Positions 5,464-5,581 of a stretch of 5,581 bases of DNA are shown here, piece by piece. The stretch lies in NCBI GenBank assembly GCA_007117525.1, contig SKGJ01000397.1:1-5581 (forward strand), read 5' to 3'. The position numbers were made by a program, and so were the translations under genes. Each line of letters begins with the position of its first letter. Positions within the stretch are counted from its first letter, which is position 1. Below the pieces are notes generated by a model that ran no database searches, was not told the DNA's origin, and saw only the letters and a list, made by a program, of their open reading frames with translations. The DNA comes from Alkalimonas sp. GTDB taxonomy: Bacteria > Pseudomonadota > Gammaproteobacteria > Enterobacterales > Alteromonadaceae.

Positions 5464-5581
5464 GGTTGAAAATACCCGTGCTGTTGCAGCTGGTTTATCA
5501 GCAGGCGCAGCGCCTGGCCACGGTGGCTGAGTTGTTGCTTTTGCTGTTTGCTGAGCTCCGCGGCGGTGCAGCCTTGCTCCG
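5460..5581 (-). CDS. rdgB: RdgB/HAM1 non-canonical purine NTP pyrophosphatase, C-terminal end only
   Basis: The right edge of the window cuts this minus-strand gene, leaving its last 39 codons and a TGA at 5460-5462. The visible peptide has AAELSKQQKQQ, then LSHRGQALRLL, and ends in HGYFQP. SHRGQAL is the C-terminal signature of the RdgB/HAM1 (ITPase) family; its His-Arg pair contacts the purine base. RdgB hydrolyses dITP, ITP and XTP to monophosphates and keeps deaminated purines out of DNA and RNA in the cytoplasm. Being directly upstream of hemW with a four-base overlap matches the well-known rdgB-hemW order in gammaproteobacteria. The active site and start lie outside the window. Confidence 0.88.
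   Translation of the reverse strand, partial: EQGCTAAELSKQQKQQLSHRGQALRLLINQLQQHGYFQP

Overview
The window looks like chromosome from a gammaproteobacterium, probably a marine or aquatic lineage such as Alteromonadales or Cellvibrionales. The evidence is the rdgB-hemW gene pair with gammaproteobacterial-type protein sequences, a YggN (DUF2884) family gene close by, and DUF1566 and FGE-like extracellular domains of the kind common in that group. No RNA gene, mobile element, CRISPR array or phage gene was seen, and coding density is high. The assignment below the level of class is an inference.

Layout. Positions 1-1301 (+ strand) hold two tandem DUF1566 (Lcl C-terminal-like) genes: the C-terminal part of a larger protein that enters from the left edge, then a small secreted single-domain protein. 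The second gene's perfect Shine-Dalgarno overlaps the first gene's stop codon, so the two are probably translated together. An 80-base gap with two inverted repeats (1302-1383) precedes a DUF2884/YggN-family periplasmic protein (+ strand, to 2142). This gene converges on a large minus-strand gene (2165-4117), and a hairpin at 2132-2161 terminates the minus-strand transcript. The minus-strand gene encodes a single-pass membrane protein: a cytoplasmic kinase fold that has lost its catalytic residues, a Thr/Ala-rich linker, one membrane helix, a short coiled coil, and a periplasmic FGE-sulfatase (SUMF1-like) domain. A 188-base gap (4118-4305) carries a plausible minus-strand promoter and a 10-bp palindrome. 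It is followed by hemW (minus, 4306-5463) and the 3' end of rdgB (minus, 5460-5581), which overlap by four bases (TTGA).

How the genes fit together. rdgB-hemW is a housekeeping pair (nucleotide-pool cleaning and haem delivery), and in Escherichia coli yggN lies a few genes away, so the backbone is a known neighbourhood. The pseudokinase receptor and the two DUF1566 genes look like the accessory part. Three exported WRLP/RLP-motif domains (two DUF1566, one FGE-like) lie within 4 kb, and one of them is tied through the membrane to a pseudokinase. This suggests a cell-surface or envelope-sensing module. That link is an inference from position and domain type only.
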